A stretch of 64,000 nt of DNA from a virus, in IMG/VR virus record IMGVR_UViG_3300032287_004484, positions 186,001 through 250,000 of that record; one strand, 5' to 3'. Positions 35,232 to 44,188 of the stretch are shown here, piece after piece. The notes beneath the pieces were generated by a model that ran no database searches, had not been told where the DNA came from, and worked only from the letters and a program-made list of their open reading frames with translations. How positions within the stretch are numbered: position 1 is the stretch's first letter; the number at the start of each line of letters is the position of its first letter. Made by a program: the position numbers and the translations under genes.

Positions 35232-36212
35232 ATGATTCATAGAATTGGTGCTGTTATAAGTATTCCACAAGGAGCTTGTTCGTACTATCGTAGTATAGGA
35301 GCTTTTTCTAAAATTAAAGATATTAAATTTGAATTGTTAGAAAAAGGAAATTGGGTTAATTATAGTTCGATAGATGTACTATACCTAGAAAGACCAGTAT
35401 TACCTTCTTTTATAGAAGGAATGAAGATGGCTAAAAACTTTAATATTCCTGTTTGGGTTGATTTTGATGATGATCTTTTTAACGTTCCAAAATATAATCC
35501 AGCTCACTCTTTTTATTCTAAAAAAGAAACTCTTGATACTATAATTATGGCTTGTAAAATAGCTGATGTTATTACTGTTACAAGTGAAAAATTAAAAAAT
35601 GTTTACTCTAAATATAATAATAATGTTGAAGTTATTCCCAATGCTTGGAATGACACTAATTTTCCTCTTGATATGAATGCTTTTTCTAATAAAAAAATAA
35701 TTAATTGGCGTGGAAGTGCTACTCATAGAAATGATCTTTTAGAATATAAAGATTCAATTTTAAAAGCAGTTGAAACTAAAAAAGATTGGCAATGGAGTTG
35801 GATCGGTAAGGAACATTGGATGATTAGTGATTTTATAGAAGATAAACAAAAGATTTCTTTAGATGAAATGGACATTATTCAATTCTTTAATGTTATGAGA
35901 CAATTAAATCCATCAATTCAGTTAGTTCCATTAAAAATTAATGAATTTAATGAAGCAAAAAGTAATATAGCTTGGTTAGAAGCGACTTATGCTGGTGCTT
36001 GTACTATTGCTCCTCCTTTAGAACAATGGAATCGTCCAGGAATTATCCAATATCAAGATATGGATCATATATATGATGAAATTATTGACACGATGGGTAA
36101 TGATAAAAAAAGAAAAGCAAAATGGAAAGATTCTTTAGAGTTTATTGAAAGTGAATTAGTTTTATCTAAAATTAATAAAAAAAGAAGTGATATAGTACAT
36201 AAATTAATTTAA
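35232..36212 (+). CDS. GT-B glycosyltransferase (family 4-like)
   Basis: 326 residues. VWVDFDDDLFNVP (about residues 75-87), then DVITVTSEKLKNVYSKY and VEVIPNAWN, is the domain-boundary pattern of GT-B glycosyltransferases. NEFNEAKSNIAWLEATYAGA near residues 240-260 is the C-terminal sugar-nucleotide region, with the Glu-x7-Glu-like spacing. Phages of this type use such enzymes to modify DNA, tail fibres or host surface. No signal peptide, so it acts in the cytoplasm. Strong Shine-Dalgarno (AGAGGTGAAGG). It sits between the sheath and tube genes, perhaps modifying virion proteins. Confidence 0.8.
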   Translation: MIHRIGAVISIPQGACSYYRSIGAFSKIKDIKFELLEKGNWVNYSSIDVLYLERPVLPSFIEGMKMAKNFNIPVWVDFDDDLFNVPKYNPAHSFYSKKETLDTIIMACKIADVITVTSEKLKNVYSKYNNNVEVIPNAWNDTNFPLDMNAFSNKKIINWRGSATHRNDLLEYKDSILKAVETKKDWQWSWIGKEHWMISDFIEDKQKISLDEMDIIQFFNVMRQLNPSIQLVPLKINEFNEAKSNIAWLEATYAGACTIAPPLEQWNRPGIIQYQDMDHIYDEIIDTMGNDKKRKAKWKDSLEFIESELVLSKINKKRSDIVHKLI

Positions 36213-36434
36213 ATTACGATACTTTTTCCAATCTATCCAATTTATACCTTTTGATTTTAAAAAGTTTCTTATTCTATTAGGGGAAATCTTATTTTTGTAT
36301 GAAATGTTTATTCTTACAGAAATAATATAAGGACTTAATCCTAATAAGAAACTTGTTATTATTAACGGTTCTATTTCAAAAGGAATTCCCTTCCACCTCC
36401 CATTTTTATCAGCATGTCTAGCTTTATTACTCAT
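36204..36434 (-). CDS. small hypothetical protein
   Basis: 76 residues, basic, with a central hydrophobic stretch (PLIITSFLLGLSPYIISV) and a C-terminal Trp/Lys-rich helix. The start MSNKARHADKNGRWKG has an N-G-R-W-K-G piece seen in some phage HNH and homing proteins, but there are no catalytic His residues. It overlaps the end of the glycosyltransferase gene by nine bases. It may be a remnant of a mobile gene. Confidence 0.5.
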   Translation of the reverse strand: MSNKARHADKNGRWKGIPFEIEPLIITSFLLGLSPYIISVRINISYKNKISPNRIRNFLKSKGINWIDWKKYRNLN

Positions 36435-36521
36435 ACAATATATTTATGTTTTGCGACGAACATTTTTTTTTAAAAAAAAATAAATAAAGATTTTAAATAT
36501 ATTTGTATAAGGAGAAAAATA

Positions 36522-37199
36522 ATGGGACAATTATTTCAAATTTCTAGAGTAAATTATAAAACACCTAGAATGAGTCATAGATATTCCTTAAGATTTGAAG
36601 GATTAAATGAAGTTATAGCAAGAGCTAGTGCAAGTAATTTAACTGACATCTTAACTGGAGTTCCTAATCCAGGAAATATTTATACAAGATTAAGTCCAGC
36701 AGCTGGTGCTGACGGGGCTAGAATGAGAGAAAATTTAGAATTAAGTTTATTATCTGTTAGTGTTCCTTCAATTGAAATGGAAACTGTTGAAGTGGCTCGT
36801 TTTCATGATACAGCAAAACATATTTCTAAATTTAGTACAATGGGAGATATGAACGTTACATTCTATGATTATGTAGATGGAAGTGCAAGTGCTATTTTAT
36901 TTATTTGGCAAAGTTTAGTTGGAGATAAAAGAACAGGAGCAATCTCTTATAAAGGAGAATATGTTTTAGGCAGTGCTAAATTAATTGAATATGGACCAAA
37001 AGCACCGGGGCAACCAGAAGAGCAAGAATATGTTTTAGCTGAACACGAAATGGTTAACATTTATCCAAAAAGCATTGAATTAGGTGAACATTCTTATGAT
37101 TCTGCTGAAGTAAGAAAGATTCAGGTTAATTTTTCAATAGATAACATCTATCCTCTTTATTATCGTGGATCTGGAAACGATAATACTTCTCAAAGATAA
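36522..37199 (+). CDS. 19: tail tube protein, gp19-like
   Basis: 225 residues. LELSLLSVSVPSIEMETVEV, then MGDMNVTFYDYVDGSASAIL and the C-terminal VRKIQVNFSIDNIYPLY, are the conserved blocks of T4-type tube subunits: a beta-barrel with a strand-turn before the conserved FNDY-like region. T4 gp19 is 163 residues; the excess lies mainly in the C-terminal half. AAGGAGA precedes the ATG. It lies about 1.7 kb after the sheath gene, separated by the glycosyltransferase gene. Confidence 0.88.
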   Translation: MGQLFQISRVNYKTPRMSHRYSLRFEGLNEVIARASASNLTDILTGVPNPGNIYTRLSPAAGADGARMRENLELSLLSVSVPSIEMETVEVARFHDTAKHISKFSTMGDMNVTFYDYVDGSASAILFIWQSLVGDKRTGAISYKGEYVLGSAKLIEYGPKAPGQPEEQEYVLAEHEMVNIYPKSIELGEHSYDSAEVRKIQVNFSIDNIYPLYYRGSGNDNTSQR

Positions 37200-37200
37200 T

Positions 37201-37229
37201 CAAACATTTAAAATCTTTCGTTATATAAT
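37201..37229 (+). promoter_or_regulatory. promoter for the membrane protein gene
   Basis: CAAACA, a 17-bp spacer and TATAAT, directly after the tube stop codon and about 34 bases before the next ATG. The leader region 37219-37256 contains an inverted repeat (CTTTCGTTATAT with ATATAACGAAAG) that could act as a hairpin around the -10 and the start of the mRNA. Confidence 0.65.
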
Positions 37230-37262
37230 AATATAAATATATAACGAAAGAAGTTTTTAATT

Positions 37263-38528
37263 ATGATAAAAAAAATCTATTTATTTTTCCTTTTAATTGT
37301 TGGTGTTGGAATATCCGTAATTGCTGGATTATTTTCCATTTCTGGTTTAACGACAATTTTTAAAGGATCATATTTTTCTGTTTTATTAATGGGGTCATTT
37401 TTAGAAGTTGCGAAAGTTTCCATATCAATTTATTTACATTTATTTTGGAAAGATATAAGAAAATTATTAGCTGCTTATCTATTATTTGCTTTATTAATTT
37501 TAATGGCAATTACATCGTTAGGTATTTATGGATATTTAAGTAAATCGTTTTTTAATTCTACTGATACAAGTTCGATGTATACTAAAGTTGAATCTATGAA
37601 TATTAGTTTAGAATTAGAAAAATCAAAAGTAAAAACGGCTCGTGATGAAATTGAATATCTTAATAATTTGCCAAGGGATGAAAAAAAATCATGGCATATT
37701 TATAGGATTCAAAAACTATCTAAAGATATTGATGGATATTCAACAAAACTTGATTCTATCAACGAAAAATATATAACAGAGAAAGTTAAATTAAATTCAC
37801 TAGAAAGTGAGGTTGGACCTCTTAAATATTTGGCTATGATTATCTATAACGATAAAAGTCAAGATTCTATTGCTAAATCAGTACAAATTTTTATTATTTT
37901 TATAGTTCTTGTATTTGATCCATTAGCAATTTTAATAATATTATCATCAATAAATGGTTATGAAATAATTAAAAAAGAAGAAGAAAAAAGTTTAATCGTT
38001 CAAAATAAAAATAAAATAATAGAAGAAATTAAACATATCGTTAAAGAAGAAGAGGAAGAAGAAGAGATTATTAAAGAAATAGAAAAAGAAGAAATTATTG
38101 AAAAAAACGAGCGCTTTTTTCTTAAAGATGAAAATGAAATAGAAGATAACGAACAAGTATTAGAATTATATTCTTCTATTACAGATAATAAACAGGAAAT
38201 AGAAAAAGAAATTATTAATGATTTTAATAAAAAAAGAAGATACAAAAAAAAGAAAATAGAAAATATTATTGAAGAAAAAACAAAAGATGATATTAAAAAT
38301 AATTCAATAGAAGAATATGAGCAAGAAATAGAATTTGAAATGGAAGAAGAAAAAGAAGATATAATTATAGAGCAAAAAGAAGAACTAAAGATAGAAGAAG
38401 ATAAGAACGAAATTGATCTTGATGTTTTCAATGCTATTTTAGAAGAAGTTGTTGAAAGCAATAAAAGTGAAGAAGATATAGATAAAATGTATAAAAATAT
38501 TCCAATGATAAAAGGTAGATTTCAATGA
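37263..38528 (+). CDS. multi-pass membrane protein with long acidic coiled-coil tail
   Basis: 421 residues. Three N-terminal membrane helices (residues ~5-28, 33-56 and 66-92), a ~100-residue coiled coil, a fourth span (IFIIFIVLVFDPLAILIIL, about 214-232), then ~190 residues that are nearly all Glu, Lys, Ile and Asp. The FDPLAI element and the GSFLEVAKV region recall a membrane protein common in T4-like and other large phages whose role is unknown. It has its own TAAACA-type promoter, so it is probably expressed early or middle rather than late, and would sit in the host inner membrane. The stop overlaps the next ATG. Confidence 0.78.
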   Translation: MIKKIYLFFLLIVGVGISVIAGLFSISGLTTIFKGSYFSVLLMGSFLEVAKVSISIYLHLFWKDIRKLLAAYLLFALLILMAITSLGIYGYLSKSFFNSTDTSSMYTKVESMNISLELEKSKVKTARDEIEYLNNLPRDEKKSWHIYRIQKLSKDIDGYSTKLDSINEKYITEKVKLNSLESEVGPLKYLAMIIYNDKSQDSIAKSVQIFIIFIVLVFDPLAILIILSSINGYEIIKKEEEKSLIVQNKNKIIEEIKHIVKEEEEEEEIIKEIEKEEIIEKNERFFLKDENEIEDNEQVLELYSSITDNKQEIEKEIINDFNKKRRYKKKKIENIIEEKTKDDIKNNSIEEYEQEIEFEMEEEKEDIIIEQKEELKIEEDKNEIDLDVFNAILEEVVESNKSEEDIDKMYKNIPMIKGRFQ

Positions 38529-38842
38529 TAAGTTCAGGTAACTTTGCACCTACACAAAATACTAATGGATTCATAATAGGAAGTAATCCGAAATTAAATA
38601 AGTGGAGTACAGTTTTAGGAGGATTAGTCTTTAGACAGTATCCTTTAATATTAAATGTAGTTCCAGATGTTGCTAAACAAATTAAGGATACTACTGATTA
38701 TGAGTTAAAAAAGAAAGGAAAAGACATGTCTTATATTTTAACTCGAAAAGAACCAGTATATAGAGGAATAAAAACTCCAGAAGAAGCACAAAAAGTATAT
38801 GGTGGAAGTGGAAATTATATTATAGGACAAGATTTAGTTTAG
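38525..38842 (+). CDS. hypothetical protein
   Basis: 105 residues with Gly/Asn-rich N-terminus and a basic helical middle (VAKQIKDTTDYELKKKGKDM). It overlaps the membrane-protein gene by four bases (ATGA) and is followed within ten bases by the next gene. Function unknown. Confidence 0.6.
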   Translation: MISSGNFAPTQNTNGFIIGSNPKLNKWSTVLGGLVFRQYPLILNVVPDVAKQIKDTTDYELKKKGKDMSYILTRKEPVYRGIKTPEEAQKVYGGSGNYIIGQDLV

Positions 38843-38852
38843 GAGAAATTTT

Positions 38853-39137
38853 ATGGAAAGAAAAAAATTAAACGATTATATTAAAAAAGTCAGAAACGAT
38901 GTATTATCTGAAGGATTATCTACCGATTATGTTGATCATGAAGAATTATATATGATCATGGGAGATTTAAGAAAACTTAATGATTTATCATCTAAATTAT
39001 TCTTAATGTTAAAAAAGAATCCTTCTGACGTGGAAGAATGGAATCAAATTAAAATATCTAAAGCGTGTGATTATCTTTCATCAGTATACGATTATTTAAT
39101 GTATACTAATGTAGAAGATAATTTTAATAAAGATTAA
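38853..39137 (+). CDS. hypothetical protein with possible targeting leader
   Basis: 94 residues, helical. The N-terminus contains NDVLSEGLS, a possible protease site after Glu20 (L-S-E|G), but the rest carries no further hint. AGGAGA precedes the ATG. It is the last gene before a bidirectional terminator. Confidence 0.6.
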   Translation: MERKKLNDYIKKVRNDVLSEGLSTDYVDHEELYMIMGDLRKLNDLSSKLFLMLKKNPSDVEEWNQIKISKACDYLSSVYDYLMYTNVEDNFNKD

Positions 39138-39148
39138 AAAATAAAATA

Positions 39149-39172
39149 ATGTGAGTTTAAAAGCTCACATTA
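39149..39172. terminator. hairpin between convergent genes
   Basis: AATGTGAG pairs with CTCACATT around an 8-base loop. It lies between the end of the plus-strand gene (39137) and the end of the minus-strand gene (39165), whose last codons it includes. A- and T-rich flanks on both sides fit a bidirectional terminator. Confidence 0.65.
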
Positions 39173-39452
39173 AAGATTTTTGTAAATTCAATAAAAAAAA
39201 CATTATGTTTCTCATAGAATCCTCACTACTATGATTAGGTCTAATAGAAAAACCATTTTCATTAATTTTATCATTAATAATTAACATCCAAGTTGTAATT
39301 GAAAGACTTAAAAAAATATCTATTTTCTTTTTTCCCTCAAAAAATTTATGTTTATTTTTAGGTACATAATCGTAAGCATCTAAAAATAAATTTTTATCAC
39401 ACCAATTTAATACTTCTTTTCTGAGTTTTTGTTCGTTAAAAAAATCTTCCAT
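39165..39452 (-). CDS. hypothetical protein
   Basis: 95 residues, with IDIFLSLSITTWMLIINDK as the only hydrophobic stretch and several conserved-looking aromatic residues. It is a single gene with a TTTTTTAGG-type promoter upstream. Function unknown. Confidence 0.6.
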   Translation of the reverse strand: MEDFFNEQKLRKEVLNWCDKNLFLDAYDYVPKNKHKFFEGKKKIDIFLSLSITTWMLIINDKINENGFSIRPNHSSEDSMRNIMFFLLNLQKSLM

Positions 39453-39487
39453 TCAATCTATTTTCCTTCTTTATAAAATATACTTAT

Positions 39488-39525
39488 AATATATAATTTC
39501 TTATTTTCAATGTCTTAACCTAAAA
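39488..39525 (-). promoter_or_regulatory. promoter with TTTTTAGG box, minus strand
   Basis: On the minus strand: TTTTTTAGGTT, AAGACA -35 at 39516-39511, a 17-bp spacer and TATATT at 39493-39488. It points at the gene starting at 39452. The stretch from here to 39640 holds no further gene. Confidence 0.6.
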
Positions 39526-39640
39526 AATAAACAATGATTTGTTTAAAAAAATAATAACAATATATAATATCAGATTTTGTTATATCGTTAGTATGAATTC
39601 CTATGATTATCCATAAAATAATTATTAATATATATATCAT

Positions 39641-41536
39641 TTAATTATAATAAATCCTCGACTCTTTATTTTTCTTAATTACTTTTATAAGTCCATCTGG
39701 AACAAAATTCTTAATTCCTGATTCATGTGATATAATAAAAATACTCATTTTTTCTTTTACAAAAGAACTTCTAAAAATCTCTATAAACTTTTCAATTGAA
39801 TCTTCATCCATAGAACTAAAAATTTCATCTAAAAATAAAATATTTGTTCCACCAATATTAATTCTTAATATAGAAAATAAACTTAAAGATATAGATAAAT
39901 TAACTTGAGCTTTTTCACCCATAGATAATTGAGAGTAATCAAATTCTTCACCTTCGTAAATTATCGTTTCGTTCCAAGAGTTATCAAAAATAATTTCTAT
40001 CTTACCTTCAAAAATTATATCCACAATACTTTTCAGTATAGCATTAAATATAGGAACTATCTTAGACATGATATAACTTTTTAGTGAACCTTCATTTCTA
40101 AAATCAAGTGCTGAATCCCAGAATTCACCAATCATAATAAGATGATTAATTTTTTCTAACTTAGATTCGTTATCTTCTATTATTTTTTTATGATCTCTAA
40201 TATTCTTGATGTTATCCCATATATCAGATATTATAATTTTTTTAGATTTTAATTCTTTTATTTTATCATTTAATTTATTAGCACCTTCTAAATGAAGGTG
40301 TGGATCTTTATTGTTCATGATATCATTAATTATAATTTCTTTAAAAGGTTTATCAATAGTTGAAAAAGAATTTTTATCAAAAGATAATAATTTTTGGTCC
40401 AAAACTTCTTTTTCTTGATCCTTTTTATTTTTTATAAAAATATTACTTTTAACGTTTTTTCTTATTAAAACTAAATTTTCACGACTCTTATTTAATGAAT
40501 AATTAAAAGAATCTAAAACATCTTTTCTGATTTTAATTTCTATATTTTTATCACAGTGAGAACACTTTTCAGTTTTAATTTTACACGACTCATTAATTTT
40601 TTCAAGTATAGAAAAAATATCTTTTTTATTTCTTTTATACTGATCTAAATTATTATTTAATTCCATTTTATTTTTTTTATTAGAGGACTCGTGTTCTGAA
40701 ATAAACTTATTGAGTTTAACATATTCAATAAAATTATTGATAATTTCAATGTTACTATTTTTGAGCAGTAATTCTAATTCAGATTCTGTTTTAGAAATCT
40801 CTAATTGATTATTTTTTATACTGTTTCTTTTATTTATAATTAAATTTTTAATTATCCCATTTAAGGATTTAATAGTAGTATTATGAGCATATTTTTCTTT
40901 TTCTAAAAAATCTCTTTCTTTACGATTAGCTGATAATTTTTCTTTAACAATCTTTCCATAATCTCTTAATTTATCTAATCGTACAATATTTTCTAAAAAT
41001 ACTGATCTTTGATTCCAAGGCAATTCTATAAAATTAGAATTGGTTTCTTTAGTTAGTGTAACACTATGAAGAAGAGTTTCGTGATTAAGAGATATTAAGT
41101 TATTAATTTTTTCTTGTGTTAATTTAATATCAGCAAAAGATTCATCAATCCAAACACCATTATCTAATCTAAAAAGGTCTAATCCATTTCCTTTAGAACT
41201 TAATTTACGATATCTTTCAATTTTCCATTCATCGTTACCTAATTTAAAATTGACTTTAACTAAAAGATTTTTCTTATTCTTTTTATTGATTAATCCATCT
41301 GCTTTAATTTTCTTATCTGGATTTTCGCCAAATATAACCCAATTAAGAGCTTTAATAATAGAACTTTTACCACAACCATTCATTTTTTTAATGTCATCGC
41401 TAAAAACATTCATTTGAAAATCATGGTTTTCACCTCTAATTAAAAAAAGTCCACTTTCTGGAAATTTAAAAATTTGATTATCAGTAAAAGAAAAGAAGTT
41501 TTGTATTTCGAGTGTTTTAAATTCTATCTTATTCAT
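39641..41536 (-). CDS. 46: recombination endonuclease subunit, gp46/SbcC/Rad50-like
   Basis: 631 residues, an SMC-like ATPase. Walker A NGCGKSS at residues 53-59, a zinc-hook CSHC at 325-328 flanked by coiled coils, the signature LSMGEKAQVNLSISLS near residue 545 and Walker B TNILFLDEIFSSMDED near 570. With gp47 it forms the exonuclease that resects DNA ends for phage recombination. The hook arms are short compared with bacterial SbcC (about 1000 residues), as in T4 gp46 (560). It has its own promoter with little or no leader, separate from gp47. Confidence 0.93.
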   Translation of the reverse strand: MNKIEFKTLEIQNFFSFTDNQIFKFPESGLFLIRGENHDFQMNVFSDDIKKMNGCGKSSIIKALNWVIFGENPDKKIKADGLINKKNKKNLLVKVNFKLGNDEWKIERYRKLSSKGNGLDLFRLDNGVWIDESFADIKLTQEKINNLISLNHETLLHSVTLTKETNSNFIELPWNQRSVFLENIVRLDKLRDYGKIVKEKLSANRKERDFLEKEKYAHNTTIKSLNGIIKNLIINKRNSIKNNQLEISKTESELELLLKNSNIEIINNFIEYVKLNKFISEHESSNKKNKMELNNNLDQYKRNKKDIFSILEKINESCKIKTEKCSHCDKNIEIKIRKDVLDSFNYSLNKSRENLVLIRKNVKSNIFIKNKKDQEKEVLDQKLLSFDKNSFSTIDKPFKEIIINDIMNNKDPHLHLEGANKLNDKIKELKSKKIIISDIWDNIKNIRDHKKIIEDNESKLEKINHLIMIGEFWDSALDFRNEGSLKSYIMSKIVPIFNAILKSIVDIIFEGKIEIIFDNSWNETIIYEGEEFDYSQLSMGEKAQVNLSISLSLFSILRINIGGTNILFLDEIFSSMDEDSIEKFIEIFRSSFVKEKMSIFIISHESGIKNFVPDGLIKVIKKNKESRIYYN

Positions 41537-41545
41537 TTCTATATT

Positions 41546-41574
41546 ATTATATTAAAACATTTAATATATGTTTA
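41546..41574 (-). promoter_or_regulatory. promoter for gp46
   Basis: On the minus strand: TAAACA at 41574-41569, a 17-bp spacer, TATAAT at 41551-41546. The -10 ends nine bases before the ATG, so the mRNA leader is only a few bases. Confidence 0.7.
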
Positions 41575-41604
41575 TAAATATACTATAGAGGGAGAAAATA
41601 AAAT

Positions 41605-41760
41605 ATGTGGAGATTATGGTGTAAAGCATTAGGTGAAAAAGCAATTCCTAACGATAAAGAAGCTGATAAAGTTGCTTTTATCAGAACGATTTTAATTCTT
41701 CAAGCAATAATCACTAATTTTTTTATAATTTTAAATTTTTTTCTAACACATTTTAAGTGA
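41605..41760 (+). CDS. small membrane protein of the MWRLWCKALGEKA type
   Basis: 51 residues beginning MWRLWCKALGEKA, then an acidic/basic segment (PNDKEADKVAFIRT) and a membrane helix (ILILQAIITNFFIILNFFL). From memory this short protein recurs in many T4-like phages of aquatic bacteria, with function unknown. GAGGGAGA precedes the ATG and TATAAATATACT lies upstream as a possible promoter. It is the only plus-strand gene in this minus-strand block, and its stop overlaps the convergent gene at 41753. Confidence 0.75.
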   Translation: MWRLWCKALGEKAIPNDKEADKVAFIRTILILQAIITNFFIILNFFLTHFK

Positions 41761-42424
41761 CATTTAAAAAGTATTTTTTAAATCCATTACATATTTTACT
41801 AACGTGTTTTTTATTATTTATCCAATTTCTTTTTAAATTTAATTCTTTATGACTATCAAAAGTATCAGATATTGAACATATAAAATCATCACGTTGTATT
41901 TGTTTTATAGATCCATCCTTTACTTCACAAGTATAAATAGGATAATAATCTTCTTCTGAATGTATCTCTTGACTTAGTAATTGTAAAGTGAAGTTTAAAA
42001 ATGAAAATTCAAATGCTATTAATTTTAAATCTTCTTCAACCTCTTCAATTTTTGGCCATTTTCCAATGTTATAATTATTACAAAAAATCTTTCCATCCCA
42101 ATTACACCATCCATGTAATCCACCAACCCAAGACGAAGAAATTCTATCATTATGTAGATAACTTAATTCTAATCGTTGTATTTTATCTTCTATAATATCA
42201 TAGTCTATAGGTATATGTGATATCCTATCTTCTATTGGAAATGAAGAAACATATATTTTATGTAATTCATCATACAAGAGACTATTTTTTGATATATCAT
42301 ATTCTAATAAATACCAACGCTGTGTCCTTATTAAAATTTCAGATGCTTGTTCTTCTGAAATGCTTTCTCCAGTAACTAATAGTCCTGGCCATTTTGGCCA
42401 TCCTTCATTTTTTTGTTGAATCAT
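41753..42424 (-). CDS. conserved phage protein of unknown function
   Basis: 223 residues. WPGLLVTGESISEEQASEIL near the N-terminus and SSSWVGGLHGWCNWDGKIF, followed by NNYNIGKWPKIEEV, are recognisable from a hypothetical protein widely found in phages and some bacteria; no activity is known to me. It looks soluble and alpha/beta. The start overlaps the small membrane-protein gene downstream of it by 20 bases, so it belongs to the gp47 transcript. Confidence 0.7.
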   Translation of the reverse strand: MIQQKNEGWPKWPGLLVTGESISEEQASEILIRTQRWYLLEYDISKNSLLYDELHKIYVSSFPIEDRISHIPIDYDIIEDKIQRLELSYLHNDRISSSWVGGLHGWCNWDGKIFCNNYNIGKWPKIEEVEEDLKLIAFEFSFLNFTLQLLSQEIHSEEDYYPIYTCEVKDGSIKQIQRDDFICSISDTFDSHKELNLKRNWINNKKHVSKICNGFKKYFLNVT

Positions 42425-42668
42425 ATTTTTTTTCTTTTATTTTTTGAGAAATTTTTTTAAGAAATTTAAACCATCTAAAAAAAAGATAACCAATAAGAAA
42501 AAATGGATAAAATAGTATAAAAAGCGGTATTTCATCTTCATGATATATTATGTTATATTTATTATCGTTTATATTTTCATAAATATAAATTAAAGATGCA
42601 AATAAAAAACCAATAATTAGATATATGCCTAATCCTAATAAAAAACTTATTAAACTTTCTGAATTCAT
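42405..42668 (-). CDS. small membrane protein
   Basis: 87 residues from the ATG at 42668, chosen because GGGAGAA lies seven bases upstream and the ATG overlaps the preceding stop (TAATG). Two membrane helices: LISFLLGLGIYLIIGFLFASL and PLFILFYPFFLIGYLFF (each about 20 residues), with a basic C-terminal tail. Function unknown; possibly paired with the neighbouring membrane protein. Confidence 0.65.
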   Translation of the reverse strand: MNSESLISFLLGLGIYLIIGFLFASLIYIYENINDNKYNIIYHEDEIPLFILFYPFFLIGYLFFRWFKFLKKISQKIKEKKYDSTKK

Positions 42669-43120
42669 TAAAAAATTCTCCCTATTAATTTGATAAAGAT
42701 TATTCCTGAACTTGTTCCAATACCAGCACCTAAACAATAAGAAATTCTTTCTCCCCAAGATGCTATTGTAATTCTTCTAATATTAAAAGTCCAAACTAAA
42801 GATAATAAAAAGCCACATACTCCAGCTTGAATCACCATTTCTTTAGAAATAAGAATTGTATTTACAGAAACAAAAAATATTTGTAATAATGATGATAAAA
42901 AAATACTAACTAAATGTTGTTTGTTTTTAATAAATCTAAATAATGCTATTAAAAAAAATAAAGGGTAAAGAAAAACAATAATAAAAAAAAACATTACTTC
43001 AACAAATTTAAATTCATTTACTAAAGAATCATATTGTTGATTTTCTTTAGGTTTAAATATTAACCAAATGAAATAAAATATTGCTCCTAGTGTAATGTAA
43101 TAAATAAGGTATTCTTTCAT
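42668..43120 (-). CDS. multi-pass membrane protein
   Basis: 150 residues with four or five predicted membrane helices (residues ~5-22, 40-63, 72-92, 98-115, and a Gly-rich C-terminal one near 128-148). It overlaps the gp47 stop by four bases and the following membrane gene by TAATG. No family recognised. Small membrane proteins in this early/middle position may affect host membrane functions or superinfection. Confidence 0.65.
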   Translation of the reverse strand: MKEYLIYYITLGAIFYFIWLIFKPKENQQYDSLVNEFKFVEVMFFFIIVFLYPLFFLIALFRFIKNKQHLVSIFLSSLLQIFFVSVNTILISKEMVIQAGVCGFLLSLVWTFNIRRITIASWGERISYCLGAGIGTSSGIIFIKLIGRIF

Positions 43121-44130
43121 AATTCTAAATATCCTAATAGTTCTTTTTTATCAATTTCAAAATTATTATCATTAACATATGATTTTAATATATCTTCTGG
43201 ATTAGAAGAAACTATTGTTTCCCAATCTTTTGCAACAGCTATTTTTTGATTACTTTTTGAAAGATCCCATTCAAAAAATACATCAAAATTATTTTTTAAT
43301 AATTTCTCTCTATATTGTATTAATAATGAACTGTCTAGATTTTTTCTTATTATCAATTTTATAAAACTATTACTTAGTGAATTAATATATGTCATGTTAG
43401 AGTTTTTTAGTTCGACTGATATAAATTTAGGTGAATTAAGATTAGGTACAAATTCAATCTCATCTTTATCAGTATTATAAAAAGTCCATCCATGATCTCC
43501 TTCGTCGCCAAAATGAGATTCATAAGGTGATGAAACATAAGTCATAGATCCTTTATTTTGAAAACTATGATAGTGTCCACTAAATACTTTATAAAAATCG
43601 TTCCCAAGACAATTAATATCTAACTCAGAATAAACATCTTCATGGCCATTATCTAAATTAAAGCCTTTTAAACCTAAATGAGTACAAAGAATATTCTTTT
43701 TATCTTTATCATAATTTACTTCCTTTAATTTATTAATAATTACTTCATCATTAAAGTAGGGTAAAAAATGAAATCTAAAATCACTAGAATCAAAAAACCC
43801 GTAATCGTCAAAAAAATTACAGGAACTACTAAATATCGAAAGTCCATTAATCTTTGCATCTCCTTTGGAAAGTATATCATGATTACCTGGAATCATATAA
43901 GTTGGAAACTTATTCATGATTTTTCTTAAAGAAAGAAGCGCTTCGTGTTGTGCCTCTATAGCAACGATATCTTTTAAATGAAATACATCACCTAAAATAA
44001 AAACATAATCAACTTTTCTTTCTATACAAATATCATAAAAATCATCTATAGATTTTATAATATGTTTTAAAAAATTATTATTTTTTTTGTAAATCTTAAT
44101 ATGAAGATCACTAATAAATCCAATTACCAT
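43117..44130 (-). CDS. 47: recombination endonuclease subunit, gp47/SbcD/Mre11-like
   Basis: 337 residues, the same length as T4 gp47 (339). All calcineurin-like metal motifs are present: SDLH at residues 7-10, GDVFH at 47-51, GNHD at 82-85, THLG with His151 and GHYH at 185-188. It is the nuclease partner of gp46. In T4 the two genes lie close together; here four genes separate them. Its own promoter predicts a leaderless mRNA. It heads a transcript with two membrane-protein genes and the conserved 223-residue protein. Confidence 0.94.
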   Translation of the reverse strand: MVIGFISDLHIKIYKKNNNFLKHIIKSIDDFYDICIERKVDYVFILGDVFHLKDIVAIEAQHEALLSLRKIMNKFPTYMIPGNHDILSKGDAKINGLSIFSSSCNFFDDYGFFDSSDFRFHFLPYFNDEVIINKLKEVNYDKDKKNILCTHLGLKGFNLDNGHEDVYSELDINCLGNDFYKVFSGHYHSFQNKGSMTYVSSPYESHFGDEGDHGWTFYNTDKDEIEFVPNLNSPKFISVELKNSNMTYINSLSNSFIKLIIRKNLDSSLLIQYREKLLKNNFDVFFEWDLSKSNQKIAVAKDWETIVSSNPEDILKSYVNDNNFEIDKKELLGYLEL

Positions 44131-44136
44131 ATATAA

Positions 44137-44170
44137 ATTATATAATATGAATTTATTAATGTTTAAAAAT
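44137..44170 (-). promoter_or_regulatory. promoter for gp47
   Basis: On the minus strand: TTTTTAAACATT with TAAACA at 44165-44160, a 17-bp spacer and TATAAT at 44142-44137. Only six bases separate the -10 from the ATG, so the message is predicted to be leaderless. Confidence 0.72.
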
Positions 44171-44188
44171 TAATTAATTTCAGTGTTA

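Noticed and set aside
38000-38461. Minus-strand Ser/Ile-rich open frame of 153 codons
   Set aside because: Antisense shadow of the Glu/Lys/Ile-rich tail of the 37263 membrane protein; no ribosome site and implausible composition. The same applies to the antisense frames at 2634, 3007, 5283, 18504, 21817, 23586 and 30841.
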